Below are positions 25,544 through 33,376 of a DNA stretch of 64,000 nucleotides, in pieces (position 1 is the stretch's first letter; each line of letters starts with the position of its first letter). The notes under the pieces are model-generated. The model ran no database searches and was not told where the DNA came from. It saw nothing but the letters and a program-made list of their open reading frames with translations. The DNA is from Micromonospora echinaurantiaca. GTDB lineage: Bacteria > Actinomycetota > Actinomycetes > Mycobacteriales > Micromonosporaceae. The stretch covers positions 1,252,501 through 1,316,500 of the forward strand of contig NZ_LT607750.1 of assembly GCF_900090235.1 (NCBI RefSeq), read 5' to 3'. The translations under genes were made by a program, and so were the position numbers.

Positions 25544-26305
25544 TCACACGTGGCGGCGGAAGCCGCCCTCGGAGTCGATCACCTGGCCGGTGATCCACCC
25601 GGCGTCCGGCGAGCAGAGGAATCGCACCAGCCGGGCGGCGTCCTGCGGGCTGCCCCAGCGCCCGCCGGGGAAGAGCCGCGCCACCGCCTCGTGGACCTCG
25701 GGCGGGGCGTAGCCGGTGTCGGTGGGCCCGGGATTGACACAGTTGACGGTGATGCCGGTCGGCATCAGCAGCGGAGCGAGCTGGACGGTCAGGTTCTCCA
25801 CCGCCGCCTTGCTCGCCGCGTACGCCAGCTCGCCGGGCATCGGGCCGAGGCGCTGCCCGCTGGAGAAGAGCACCAGCCGGCCATCCGATCCGGCGGTGAA
25901 CGCCGCCGCGAACGCCTCGGCCAGCAGCAGGGTGGCCCGTACGTTGACCAGCAGGTGCCGGTCGATCTCGGCGGCGTCCAGCGCCCCGAGCGGGGTGTGC
26001 GTGGAGTAGGCGTGCACCGCCACCACCGCGTCGAGCCGGCCGTGCCGGCGCACCGCCTCGCCGACCAGCGCGGCCGGCGCCGCCGGATCGAGCAGATCCG
26101 CCCGCTGGTAGGCCGCCGCGTCGCCCAACTCGCCCAGCAGGGCCGCCACGCCGTCGGGATCGCCACCGTAGGGCTGCGCCTCGTCGAACTCCGGCAGGCC
26201 GCTGAGCAGCAGCCGCCAACCGTCCGCGGCGAGCGTGCGGGCGACCGCCGCGCCGATGCCGATCCGCCGGCTCACGCCGGTCACCAGGGCCACCCGCTGC
26301 GTCAT
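25544..26305 (-). CDS. SDR family oxidoreductase
   Basis: 253 residues, classical short-chain dehydrogenase. The nucleotide-binding motif is VTGVSRRIGIGAAVARTLA (TGxxxGxG, with SRRIG instead of the usual pattern), followed by a variable region, and the catalytic part has SSGQRLGPMPGELAYAASKAAV with the YxxxK pair (Y-A-A-S-K). The family NPGPTDTGY and the end GWITGQVIDSEGGFRR are typical of 3-oxoacyl-ACP-reductase-like SDRs. It probably uses NADPH (Arg after the Gly motif). Substrate unknown. Confidence 0.9.
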   Translation of the reverse strand: MTQRVALVTGVSRRIGIGAAVARTLAADGWRLLLSGLPEFDEAQPYGGDPDGVAALLGELGDAAAYQRADLLDPAAPAALVGEAVRRHGRLDAVVAVHAYSTHTPLGALDAAEIDRHLLVNVRATLLLAEAFAAAFTAGSDGRLVLFSSGQRLGPMPGELAYAASKAAVENLTVQLAPLLMPTGITVNCVNPGPTDTGYAPPEVHEAVARLFPGGRWGSPQDAARLVRFLCSPDAGWITGQVIDSEGGFRRHV

Positions 26306-26441
26306 GGCCGCCAGTCAACCGGCACCGGCGATCGAAGATCAACCGATATTGCCGCGCGAGTCACCGGGCCCGGCGCCCCCGAGCCCGTCGGGACCGGCGA
26401 CCGGCGCGTGCGAGCGGACCTTAGAACGGGGTACGACAACC

Positions 26442-26735
26442 TCAGGCGGGCACGTCCACGAAGTGCTCGACCAGCGGCGGGTTGGCGAAGTACGGGCCGA
26501 TCAGTTCCCGCCACCGGGTGAACCGGTCGCTGCCCCGGAAGTTCTCGTTGTGCGCCTCGACGGAGTCCCACTCGACCAGCAGCACGAAGCGGGACGGCGA
26601 CTCGACGCCCCGGGTCATCCGCACCGACCGGCAGCCGGGGGTGCCGGCGAGCACCGGATGCCCCTTGGCGTACGCGGCGGCGAACTCGTCCTCGTGTCCC
26701 GGTAGTACGTCGATGAGCGCGACCTCTAGCACCAT
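26442..26735 (-). CDS. Antibiotic biosynthesis monooxygenase (ABM) domain protein
   Basis: 97 residues, a single dimeric ferredoxin-like ABM domain: VALIDVLPGHEDEFAAAYAK, then GCRSVRMTRGVESPSRFVLL, VEWDSVEAHNENFRGSDRFTRW and the final HFVDV. Small ABM proteins either oxygenate quinones without a cofactor or degrade haem, but many have no known activity. No biosynthetic cluster surrounds it, so the name should not be read as a role in antibiotic production. Confidence 0.85.
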   Translation of the reverse strand: MVLEVALIDVLPGHEDEFAAAYAKGHPVLAGTPGCRSVRMTRGVESPSRFVLLVEWDSVEAHNENFRGSDRFTRWRELIGPYFANPPLVEHFVDVPA

Positions 26736-26805
26736 GCCGGCAGCCTTTCACGGCGCCCCGGCGGGGGAGCGCCGCGGGGGGCTGTTCCCGGGGATCGGGC
26801 GCGCC

Positions 26806-26811
26806 TAGGGT
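26806..26811 (+). promoter_or_regulatory. -10 element candidate for pnuC-nadR
   Basis: TAGGGT lies 23 nt before the pnuC ATG, and a Shine-Dalgarno (GGGGAG) sits in the short leader. Confidence 0.4.
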
Positions 26812-26834
26812 GGGCGCGCGGAAAGGGGAGCGGC

Positions 26835-27488
26835 ATGATCGACTGGCTGACCGGCACGGCGTTCACCGTGGCGGGCACCGGCACCACCCGGGCCGAGTTG
26901 CTGGGCTTCGCCACCGGGGCGCTCAACGTCTGGCTGGTGGCCCGGCAGCGGATCGCCAACTGGCCGGTCGGCATCGTCAACGTGCTGCTGCTGATGCTGC
27001 TGTTCTGGACGGCTGGCCTGTACGCCGACGCCGGCCTCCAGCTCGTCTACGTCGCCCTCGGCCTGTACGGGTGGTGGGCGTGGCTGTACGGCGGCGAGCG
27101 GCGCTCCCGGCTCACGGTCAGCCGGACCGGTCGCCGGGAGTGGTGGGTGCTGGCGGCTGCCGGCCTGGCGCTGACCGTCGGGCTCTGGGCACTGCTGACC
27201 CGGGCCACCGACTCCACCGTGCCGCTGCCGGACGCGCTGACCACCGCGCTCTCGTTGCTGGCCACGTACGGGCAGACCCGCAAGCGGGTGGAGAGCTGGT
27301 GGCTGTGGATCACCGCTGACCTGATCTACATCCCGCTCTACGCCTACAAGGGCCTCTACCTCACCGCGCTGCTCTACCTGGTCTTCCTCGGGCTCTGCGT
27401 GCTCGGCCTGCGCGAGTGGCGGGCGGACCTGCGCCGCCAGGCCAGCGCGACGCCGGTACCGCCCGGCCCGGCCCCGGTGGCGGCATGA
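26835..27488 (+). CDS. pnuC: Nicotinamide riboside transporter PnuC
   Basis: 217 residues with about seven membrane helices. The PnuC signature is ELLGFATGALNVWLVARQRI followed by NWPVGIVNVLLLMLLFWTA and QLVYVALGLYGWWAW; later TRKRVESWWLWITADLIYIP matches the W-x-x-W/ribose-contact region. It imports nicotinamide riboside by facilitated diffusion, trapped by phosphorylation. nadR starts inside its stop codon (ATGA), so the transporter and the kinase are made together for NAD salvage. Confidence 0.95.
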   Translation: MIDWLTGTAFTVAGTGTTRAELLGFATGALNVWLVARQRIANWPVGIVNVLLLMLLFWTAGLYADAGLQLVYVALGLYGWWAWLYGGERRSRLTVSRTGRREWWVLAAAGLALTVGLWALLTRATDSTVPLPDALTTALSLLATYGQTRKRVESWWLWITADLIYIPLYAYKGLYLTALLYLVFLGLCVLGLREWRADLRRQASATPVPPGPAPVAA

Positions 27489-28753
27489 CCGACGCGACGC
27501 CCCGGCCTCCGGCGGCGGTCGTTGACGGCGCGCTCGAAGCGACGCCCCGGCTCTCGGCGGCGGCCGCCGACGGCGCGGCGGCGGCGCGGCCCCCAGCGGA
27601 TCGCGCCGACGGTGTGGCGGACGCGGTGCCGGTCGGCCGGCAGCGGCACGCGCCGGGTGTTGGGCCGGCGGCGCCGGAGTTCCGGCACGGGATGGTGGTG
27701 GGCAAGTTCTACCCGCCGCACGCCGGCCACCACGCGCTGATCGAGGCGGCCGCCGCGCGTTGCGCCGCGGTCACCGTGGTGGCGGCGCCGTCGCGCCGGG
27801 AGTCGATCCCGCTCGCGTCCCGGCTGGCGTGGCTGCGCGAGGTGCACGCGGACACCCCGTGGGTCCGCTTCGTCGGCCGGTACGACAACCACCCGGTGGA
27901 CTACGCCGACCCTGCGGTGTGGGACCTGCACTGCGCCGTGTTCCGCGACGCGCTGGGCGGCCGGCCGGTCGACGCCGTCTTCTCCTCCGAGGCGTACGGC
28001 GCCGAGCTGGCCCGGCGCTTCGACGCCGTACCCGTCGCGGTGGATCCCGCGCGGCGGCGGGTGCCGGTCTCGGGGACCGCGGTGCGCGCGGACCCGGTGG
28101 GCCACTGGGACCAGCTCAGCGCGCCGGTGCGCGCCTGGTTCGTCCGGCGGGTGGTGGTGGTCGGCGCGGAGTCCACCGGCACCACGACGATGGCCGCCGC
28201 CCTCGCGGCCCACTTCGGCACCCGCTGGGTCCCCGAGTACGGCCGGGAGCTGACCGCGCGGAAGCTGGCCCGGTTGCGCGAGCGCGACCCGGCGGCCACC
28301 GTCTTCGACGTCAGCTGGGACCGCGACGACTTCGCCGAGGTGGTCCGGGAGCAGCAGGCGGCGGAGGACGCGGCGGCCCGGTCCAGCGGCCCGCTGCTGT
28401 TCTGCGACACCGACGCCCGGGCGACCGCCGTCTGGGAGGAGCGCTACCTGGGCTCGTCGTCCGCGCCGGTGCGCGCGGCGGCCCGCCGGCCGGCGCTCTA
28501 CCTGCTCACCGACCACGTCGGGGTGCCCTTCGCCGACGACGGGCTGCGCGACGGCGAGCACCTGCGGGCCTGGATGACCGACCGGTTCCGGACGGAGCTG
28601 GCCGGCTGCGGAGTGCCGGTGGTCGAGCTCACCGGGCCGCACGAGCGGCGGCTGGCCCGGGCGGTCGCCGCCTGCGAGGAGCTGCTGGCGGTCGGCTGGT
28701 CGCTGGCCGACCCGCTGGTCGCACCGCCCGACCCGGAGCACCTAGCCTCCTAG
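27485..28753 (+). CDS. nadR: NadR-like bifunctional NMN adenylyltransferase / ribosylnicotinamide kinase
   Basis: 422 residues. A low-complexity N-terminal tail of about 60 residues takes the place of the HTH found in enteric NadR, so this version should not be a repressor. The NMN adenylyltransferase domain has GMVVGKFYPPHAGHHALIEA (HxGH) and RVPVSGTAVRADP (SxTxxR-like). The kinase/ATPase domain begins VVVVGAESTGTTTMAAALA: the Walker A lysine is replaced by threonine. EYGREL, WDRDDFAEVVREQQ and LFCDTDARATAVW follow as in other NadR kinases. The pair with pnuC supports import and conversion of nicotinamide riboside to NAD. Confidence 0.9.
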   Translation: MTDATPRPPAAVVDGALEATPRLSAAAADGAAAARPPADRADGVADAVPVGRQRHAPGVGPAAPEFRHGMVVGKFYPPHAGHHALIEAAAARCAAVTVVAAPSRRESIPLASRLAWLREVHADTPWVRFVGRYDNHPVDYADPAVWDLHCAVFRDALGGRPVDAVFSSEAYGAELARRFDAVPVAVDPARRRVPVSGTAVRADPVGHWDQLSAPVRAWFVRRVVVVGAESTGTTTMAAALAAHFGTRWVPEYGRELTARKLARLRERDPAATVFDVSWDRDDFAEVVREQQAAEDAAARSSGPLLFCDTDARATAVWEERYLGSSSAPVRAAARRPALYLLTDHVGVPFADDGLRDGEHLRAWMTDRFRTELAGCGVPVVELTGPHERRLARAVAACEELLAVGWSLADPLVAPPDPEHLAS

Positions 28754-29070
28754 GACGCCCTACGGGATGTGCGCTCCGACACCCGGTCGGCCGCCGCGGC
28801 CGGGACGGCGGCTGGCGGAGGCGCGGTGCCGGCGAGGCGATCACTGGCGTGATCGCGGTGGGGCAGGACTTCAACGGTGTCCGCAGCCGGCGACCCGCGG
28901 CAGGCGCGCGTCAGGCCCGGGCCCCACACGCGCATGAGGCTCCGCAGCCCACGGCCGTCGCGGCGCTACGACCGGGTCTGCGGCGATTCGTGGTGGTGCC
29001 GGATACGGGGTGGGGGAGGACACCGAGCGCCCAGGGTGCAGTCACTGGTCGCAGTGGTGAAGAATGATGC
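28754..29070 (+). other. Region between nadR and the terC riboswitch
   Basis: 317 bp without a convincing gene. A 7-bp hairpin (GCCGCCG 28790-28796, CGGCGGC 28806-28812) may terminate nadR. A weak dyad (CACTG..CAGTG) around 29044-29058 lies just before the riboswitch; the terC promoter must be in this area but no clear -35/-10 pair is seen. Confidence 0.35.
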
Positions 29071-29200
29071 TTGAGGAGGGGAGTATTCCCCCGCGACGGA
29101 GTCGTCAGCACGGTCGAACGCCGGCCCCCCGGTGGCGCGACCCGGCCCCGTCGGTCACCGCCCCGCTCCCGGGACGGTGACGGAAGAGACCTCCGACAGT
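29071..29200 (+). promoter_or_regulatory. yybP-ykoY-like Mn2+ riboswitch upstream of terC
   Basis: The element starts with GGAGGGGAGTA (conserved GGGGAGUA loop at 29078-29085) and is closed by GAGACCTCC (29186-29194); GGAGG at 29075-29079 pairs with CCTCC at 29190-29194 to form P1. In between, GTCGTCAGCACGG and two GC-rich arms fit the two-legged yybP-ykoY fold. This class binds Mn2+ and usually precedes terC- or mntP-like genes, which agrees with terC 86 nt downstream. Assignment is by motif and context only. Confidence 0.8.
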
Positions 29201-29285
29201 CACCAGAGTCAGCGTCACCGGCACGCCGCGCCCCTGTGGGGCGTACGGTGTGCCGGACGTTGCGTGTCTGCCGGAGGAATGAACG

Positions 29286-30284
29286 TTGGACGTGTCCGGA
29301 CTGGTGTGGGCGGGGACCCTCGTCGCACTGACCGCGATCCTGCTCGTCGACCTGCTGATCATCGGTCGGCGGCCGCACGAGCCGAGCGTGCGGGAGTCCA
29401 GCCTGTGGGTGGGCTTCTACGTCGCCCTGGCCCTGGTCTTCGGCGCCGGGGTGTGGCTCGCCTCCGGCCCGAGCGCGGCCGGGCAGTTCTACACCGGCTG
29501 GCTCACCGAGTACAGCCTCTCGGTGGACAACCTCTTCGTCTTCGTGATCATCATGGCCCGCTTCGCGGTGCCCCGGCAGTACCAGCAGAAGGTGCTGCTC
29601 ATCGGCATCGTGCTGGCGCTGGTCATGCGCGGTGGGTTCATCGCCGCCGGCGCCGCGCTGATCTCCCAGTTCTCCTGGGTCTTCTACATCTTCGGCGCGT
29701 TCCTCATCTACACGGCGGTCAACCTGGCCCGCCAGGGTGAGCCGGACGAGGACGAGTTCACCGAGAACGTGCTGATCCGCTGGAGCCGCAAGGCGCTGCC
29801 GATCTCCAAGGACTACGACGGCGCGAAGCTCACCACGCACGAGAACGGCCGCCGGCTGTTCACCCCGATGCTGATCGTCATGATCGCGATCGGCACCACC
29901 GACCTGATCTTCGCGCTCGACTCGATCCCGGCCATCTTCGGCATCACCCAGGAGCCGTACCTGGTCTTCACCGCGAACGTGTTCGCGCTGATGGGGCTGC
30001 GGCAGCTCTACTTCCTGCTCGGCGGCCTGCTGGACCGGCTGATCTACCTCAGCTACGGGCTGGCCGTGGTGCTCGGCTTCATCGGCGTCAAGCTCGTGCT
30101 GGAGGCGCTGGCCGACAACAACCTGCCGTTCATCAACAACGGCGAGCACGTGGGCTGGGCTCCGCACATCCCGATCTGGCTCTCGCTCACGGTCATCCTC
30201 GGCACCCTGCTGGTGGCGACCATCGCCAGCCTGGTGAAGTCGTCCCGGGACCGGCGCCGGATGCTGGCCGAGGCGCGCCGCTGA
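29286..30284 (+). CDS. TerC family integral membrane protein (putative metal exporter)
   Basis: 332 residues with eight or nine membrane helices. The TerC signature acidic residues sit in the helices: LSVDNLFVFVIIMARF, LVMRGGFIAAGAALI and the second half TTDLIFALDSIPAIFGIT. A charged cytoplasmic loop (RQGEPDEDEFTENVLIRWSR) separates the halves. TerC proteins such as YceF/YkoY export or handle Mn2+ at the membrane, and some assist metalation of secreted enzymes. The start is TTG at 29286 with GGAGG 8 nt before it; GTG 29292 is possible. Regulation by the upstream riboswitch is likely. Confidence 0.92.
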   Translation: MDVSGLVWAGTLVALTAILLVDLLIIGRRPHEPSVRESSLWVGFYVALALVFGAGVWLASGPSAAGQFYTGWLTEYSLSVDNLFVFVIIMARFAVPRQYQQKVLLIGIVLALVMRGGFIAAGAALISQFSWVFYIFGAFLIYTAVNLARQGEPDEDEFTENVLIRWSRKALPISKDYDGAKLTTHENGRRLFTPMLIVMIAIGTTDLIFALDSIPAIFGITQEPYLVFTANVFALMGLRQLYFLLGGLLDRLIYLSYGLAVVLGFIGVKLVLEALADNNLPFINNGEHVGWAPHIPIWLSLTVILGTLLVATIASLVKSSRDRRRMLAEARR

Positions 30285-30332
30285 CCGCGCGCCGCTGACC
30301 GCGCGCCGCCGCGGGGCGGCCGAGACGTGAAC

Positions 30333-30362
30333 GAGGGGCGCTCCCACCAGGGAGCGCCCCTC
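30333..30362. terminator. Bidirectional terminator between terC and the NlpC/P60 gene
   Basis: A perfect 13-bp stem (GAGGGGCGCTCCC and its complement) with loop ACCA, located between convergent stops. Confidence 0.8.
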
Positions 30363-30378
30363 GGGCGTACGAGGTGGG

Positions 30379-31296
30379 TCAGACCCGGTGCGCGCCGACC
30401 AGGGTGGCGGTGCGGTCGGCGGGCAGCCGCTCCTCCAGCACCCGCCGCCGCAGGTAGCAGGCGTGCAGCATGCGGCGGTCGTCACCGGGGCGCGGCGTGG
30501 CGGTCACGATGCCGATGTGGTGGATCTTGCGGCCGGGGCGGGCGAAGAAGTAGAGGTCGCCGGGGCGCTCCGCGCCGAGCGGGACCGGGGTGGTCGCCTG
30601 GGCCTGGTCGTCGGCGTCGCGGGGCAGCACCACGCCGAATCGCCGCCAGGCCAGGTGCACCAGGCCGGAGCAGTCGATGCCGTACGCCGACACGCCGCCC
30701 CAGATGTAGACGACGTCGAGCAGCCGGGCGGCGACGGCGAGCACGTCGCCGGCCGTCGGCGGCGTGGTGGGCACCGGGACCGCGTGCGCGGCCGGCAGCC
30801 AGAGCGGGCGGGAGTGGCCGGGGGCGTGCACCGGGCGCCAGCCGTCGACGGGTGGCCCGGCCGGCGTCAGCCGGGTGCCGAGGATGACGTCGGGGAGGAC
30901 CACCTCGCCATTCGGGGTGGCGCGCAGCGCGGTGACCGTGGCGTCGACCACCAGCGGGTCGACGCCGGCCGGCGCGGTGGCCGGGGCGAGCTGGTCGGCG
31001 GGCAGCCAGCCGGGGTAGCCGCGCGGGTCGAGCTTGGCCGCCGGCTGCTGCACCGCCACCACGTGCGCCCAGCCGTCCGGGCGCAGCTCGGTGACCAGCA
31101 CCCGCTCGCCGAGCAGCAGTTGGCTGAGCACGCAGTCGCCGACCTGCTGGTCGGTGTTCATGCCGGAGATCCAGGCCGGGATGTCGGTGCGCGCGGCGAG
31201 GGCGGGCCGGTCGACGGGGCGTACCGCCTCGGGGGAGGTCCACAGGGTCGCGACCGCGACCCGGACCACGGCCTCGCGGCCCGGTTGCAGCTCCAC
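30379..31296 (-). CDS. NlpC/P60 (C40) peptidase, probable gamma-D-glutamyl-L-diamino acid endopeptidase
   Basis: 305 residues from a GTG at 31296 after GGTGGGGGTGG. The N-terminal two thirds hold SH3-like bacterial domains (VAVATLWTSPEAVRPVD, DQQVGDCVLSQLLLGERVLV, YPGWLPADQL). The C-terminal NlpC/P60 domain has the catalytic Cys in YGIDCSGLVHLAWRRFG, preceded by YIWGGVS, and the His in GRKIHHIGIV. There is no signal peptide, so it acts in the cytoplasm, as YkfC does in muropeptide recycling. The upstream gene is a dipeptide epimerase that would use the L-Ala-D-Glu released, the same pairing as ykfB-ykfC in Bacillus. Confidence 0.9.
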   Translation of the reverse strand: MELQPGREAVVRVAVATLWTSPEAVRPVDRPALAARTDIPAWISGMNTDQQVGDCVLSQLLLGERVLVTELRPDGWAHVVAVQQPAAKLDPRGYPGWLPADQLAPATAPAGVDPLVVDATVTALRATPNGEVVLPDVILGTRLTPAGPPVDGWRPVHAPGHSRPLWLPAAHAVPVPTTPPTAGDVLAVAARLLDVVYIWGGVSAYGIDCSGLVHLAWRRFGVVLPRDADDQAQATTPVPLGAERPGDLYFFARPGRKIHHIGIVTATPRPGDDRRMLHACYLRRRVLEERLPADRTATLVGAHRV

Positions 31297-31355
31297 GGTC
31301 CACCCCCACCTCGCGCCGCCTGTCACCGCGACCCTATGAAAGATTCCAACGACCA

Positions 31356-32453
31356 TCAACTACGAGATTGCACTTTTGCTTCAGTGACGGTGCTGATTCC
31401 GAGGCCCGGCGCGTCCGGCAGCACCACCGTGGCGCCGTCGTACCGGATCCCGTCGCGCACCGGTGACCAGGCCAGCCACCACGCCGCGTCCAGGTCGGAG
31501 ACGGCGGTGGTGCGGTAGGCGGCGACCAGGCTCGCCGCGGCCCCGATGCCCACCTGGCTCTCCATCATGGACCCGACGATCGTGCCGAGGCCGTGCGCGG
31601 CGGCCAGGTCGAGCAGGGTCCGGGCCGGGTGCAGACCGCCGCACTTGGCGAGCTTGACGTTGACCATGTCGGCCGCGCGGCGGCGGATCACCTCCACCAG
31701 GTCGCGGACGCCGAAGACCGCCTCGTCCGCGAGGATCGGCACCTGCACCCGGTCACTGACCCAGGCCAGGCCGTCCAGGTCCCACCGGGGCACCGGCTGT
31801 TCGACCAGTTCCACGTCGAGGCCGGCGTCCTCGATGCCGCGGATCACCCGGACCGCCTCGCGGGGCGTCCAGCCCTGGTTGGCGTCCAGCCGGATGCGTA
31901 CCCCGTTGCCGACGGCGGCGCGTACCGCCCGGACCCGCTCCAGGTCGCCGGCGGCGTCAATGCCCACCTTGAGCTTGAGCACCCCGAACCCCTCGGCCCT
32001 GCGCTGCCGGGCCGCGGCCGCCAGGTCCACCGCGTCGCCGGCGGCGAGCGTGACGTCCGTGGGCACCCGCAGGGTGGTGCCGCCGAGCAGCCGCACCAGC
32101 GGTACGCCGAGCCGCCGGGCGGCCAGGTCGTGCAGGGCCACGTCGACGGCGGCCTTGGCGGCCTCGTTGCCGGCCACCGCCCGTTGCACCTCGGCGCAGC
32201 GGGCCACCAGGTCGTCCGGGTCCCGGCCGGTGAGCATCGGCCCGAGCAGGTCCTTTACGCACGCCTCGGCGCCGGCGACCGAGGCGCCGGTGACCTGCCA
32301 GACCTGCGGCGCCTCGCCGAACCCGGAGCGGCCGTCGCCGTCGACCAGTTCGACGACCAGGGTCTCCACGGTGGTGGTGCGGCGCAGCGCGGTGACGAAC
32401 GGGGTGTGTAAGGGGGCGCTGAGCCGGTGGGTGCGTACCGCGGCGATCGTCAT
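31356..32453 (-). CDS. Dipeptide epimerase (L-Ala-D/L-Glu epimerase family, enolase superfamily)
   Basis: 365 residues. The N-terminal capping domain has TTTVETLVVELVDGDGRSGFGEAP; the barrel has KLKVGIDAAGDLERVRAVR with the KxK acid/base lysine, metal ligands in RIRLDANQGW, VELVEQPVP and PILADEAVFG, and the second lysine in MVNVKLAKCGGL. The end VGSMMESQVGIGAAASL is characteristic of L-Ala-D/L-Glu epimerases in the muconate-lactonizing subgroup. It would convert L-Ala-D-Glu from murein to L-Ala-L-Glu. It is the first gene of a pair with the NlpC/P60 peptidase, 59 bp apart. Confidence 0.92.
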   Translation of the reverse strand: MTIAAVRTHRLSAPLHTPFVTALRRTTTVETLVVELVDGDGRSGFGEAPQVWQVTGASVAGAEACVKDLLGPMLTGRDPDDLVARCAEVQRAVAGNEAAKAAVDVALHDLAARRLGVPLVRLLGGTTLRVPTDVTLAAGDAVDLAAAARQRRAEGFGVLKLKVGIDAAGDLERVRAVRAAVGNGVRIRLDANQGWTPREAVRVIRGIEDAGLDVELVEQPVPRWDLDGLAWVSDRVQVPILADEAVFGVRDLVEVIRRRAADMVNVKLAKCGGLHPARTLLDLAAAHGLGTIVGSMMESQVGIGAAASLVAAYRTTAVSDLDAAWWLAWSPVRDGIRYDGATVVLPDAPGLGISTVTEAKVQSRS

Positions 32454-32460
32454 GTGCGGC

Positions 32461-32466
32461 ACCCTA
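32461..32466 (-). promoter_or_regulatory. -10 element, leaderless layout, for dipeptide epimerase
   Basis: On the minus strand TAGGGT is followed by 7 nt and the ATG at 32453. Confidence 0.45.
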
Positions 32467-32578
32467 TATCCAGCACGGGTGGCGACAGGGGAGGCCGGAT
32501 GAGCGAGGGTCACCGAGCGGATCGTGGACGCGGTGGGGCGACGGCTCGCGCCAGCGGCGAGCGGAACGGGGTGGCGGC

Positions 32579-33376
32579 GTGAGGGAACGCGACTGGGCAC
32601 TGGTGGGCGCACCCAACGCGCGTGACCTCGGCGGCATGGTCGGCGCGGGCGGCCGGCGGGTGCGGCCCGGGGTGCTGATCCGCACCCCGGCGCTGGGCCG
32701 GCTCACCGACGAGGACCTGCCGGTGCTGGCCAAACTCGGCCCGGCCTGCGTGATCGACCTACGGGACCACTCGGAGCAGGCGGTCGCCCCGCCGGACCGG
32801 CTGCCCGGCGAGCCGCGGGTGCTGCACCTGCCGGTGCACGACGCGGAGCACCCGGTCTTCACGTACGTCTCGGCGGTGCTGCTCGGCCACGACCTGGCCG
32901 CGTACGCGGAACTGGCCCGGCAGGGCACGCCGGCGGCGATGGCCGCCATCTACCGCTGGTTCGTCAGCGGAGCGGTGGCCCGGGCCAGGTTCGCCGAGGC
33001 GGTGCGGGCGGCGGCCCGCCCGGAGAACCTGCCGTTGCTGTACCACTGCTCGGCGGGGAAGGACCGCACCGGCTGGCTGACCGTGGTGCTGCTGCACGCG
33101 CTCGGCGTGGACGAGGCGGTGATCCGGGCCGAGTACCTGGCGAACAACCCGCTGACCGCGAGCCTGCGGGAGGTGATCCTGGAGGCCATGCGGCAGCGGC
33201 AGCCGGCGCTGGACGAGGCGGCGGTGCGGCCGGTGCTGGAGGTGCGCCCCGAGTACCTCGACGCGGCGTACGGGGAGGTGCGCCGGGTGCACGGCTCGTT
33301 CGGGGCGTACCTGCGCGACGGGCTGGGGCTGACCGACGAGGTCATCGAGTCGCTGCGGGCGCACCTGCTGGAGTGA
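32579..33376 (+). CDS. Tyrosine-protein phosphatase (DSP-PTPase / IphP-like)
   Basis: 265 residues from a GTG at 32579. NARDLGGMVGAGGRRVRPG at the N terminus and VIDLRDHSEQ are typical of the bacterial Tyr_phosphatase_3 family (IphP, Mycobacterium PtpB). The catalytic P-loop is YHCSAGKDRTGW with nucleophile C157 and R163. PtpB-type enzymes dephosphorylate phosphotyrosine, phosphoserine and phosphoinositides. No signal peptide is seen. Its 3' end overlaps the convergent lysoplasmalogenase gene by 35 bp. Confidence 0.92.
   Translation: MRERDWALVGAPNARDLGGMVGAGGRRVRPGVLIRTPALGRLTDEDLPVLAKLGPACVIDLRDHSEQAVAPPDRLPGEPRVLHLPVHDAEHPVFTYVSAVLLGHDLAAYAELARQGTPAAMAAIYRWFVSGAVARARFAEAVRAAARPENLPLLYHCSAGKDRTGWLTVVLLHALGVDEAVIRAEYLANNPLTASLREVILEAMRQRQPALDEAAVRPVLEVRPEYLDAAYGEVRRVHGSFGAYLRDGLGLTDEVIESLRAHLLE

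Noticed and set aside
26442..28753. Antibiotic biosynthetic gene cluster suggested by the ABM monooxygenase
   Set aside because: No synthase, thioesterase or carrier-protein genes are near; neighbours are an SDR and NAD-salvage genes.
28877..29074. Small open frame of 65 codons before the terC riboswitch
   Set aside because: Arg-rich shadow-like composition, no Shine-Dalgarno and overlaps the riboswitch start.
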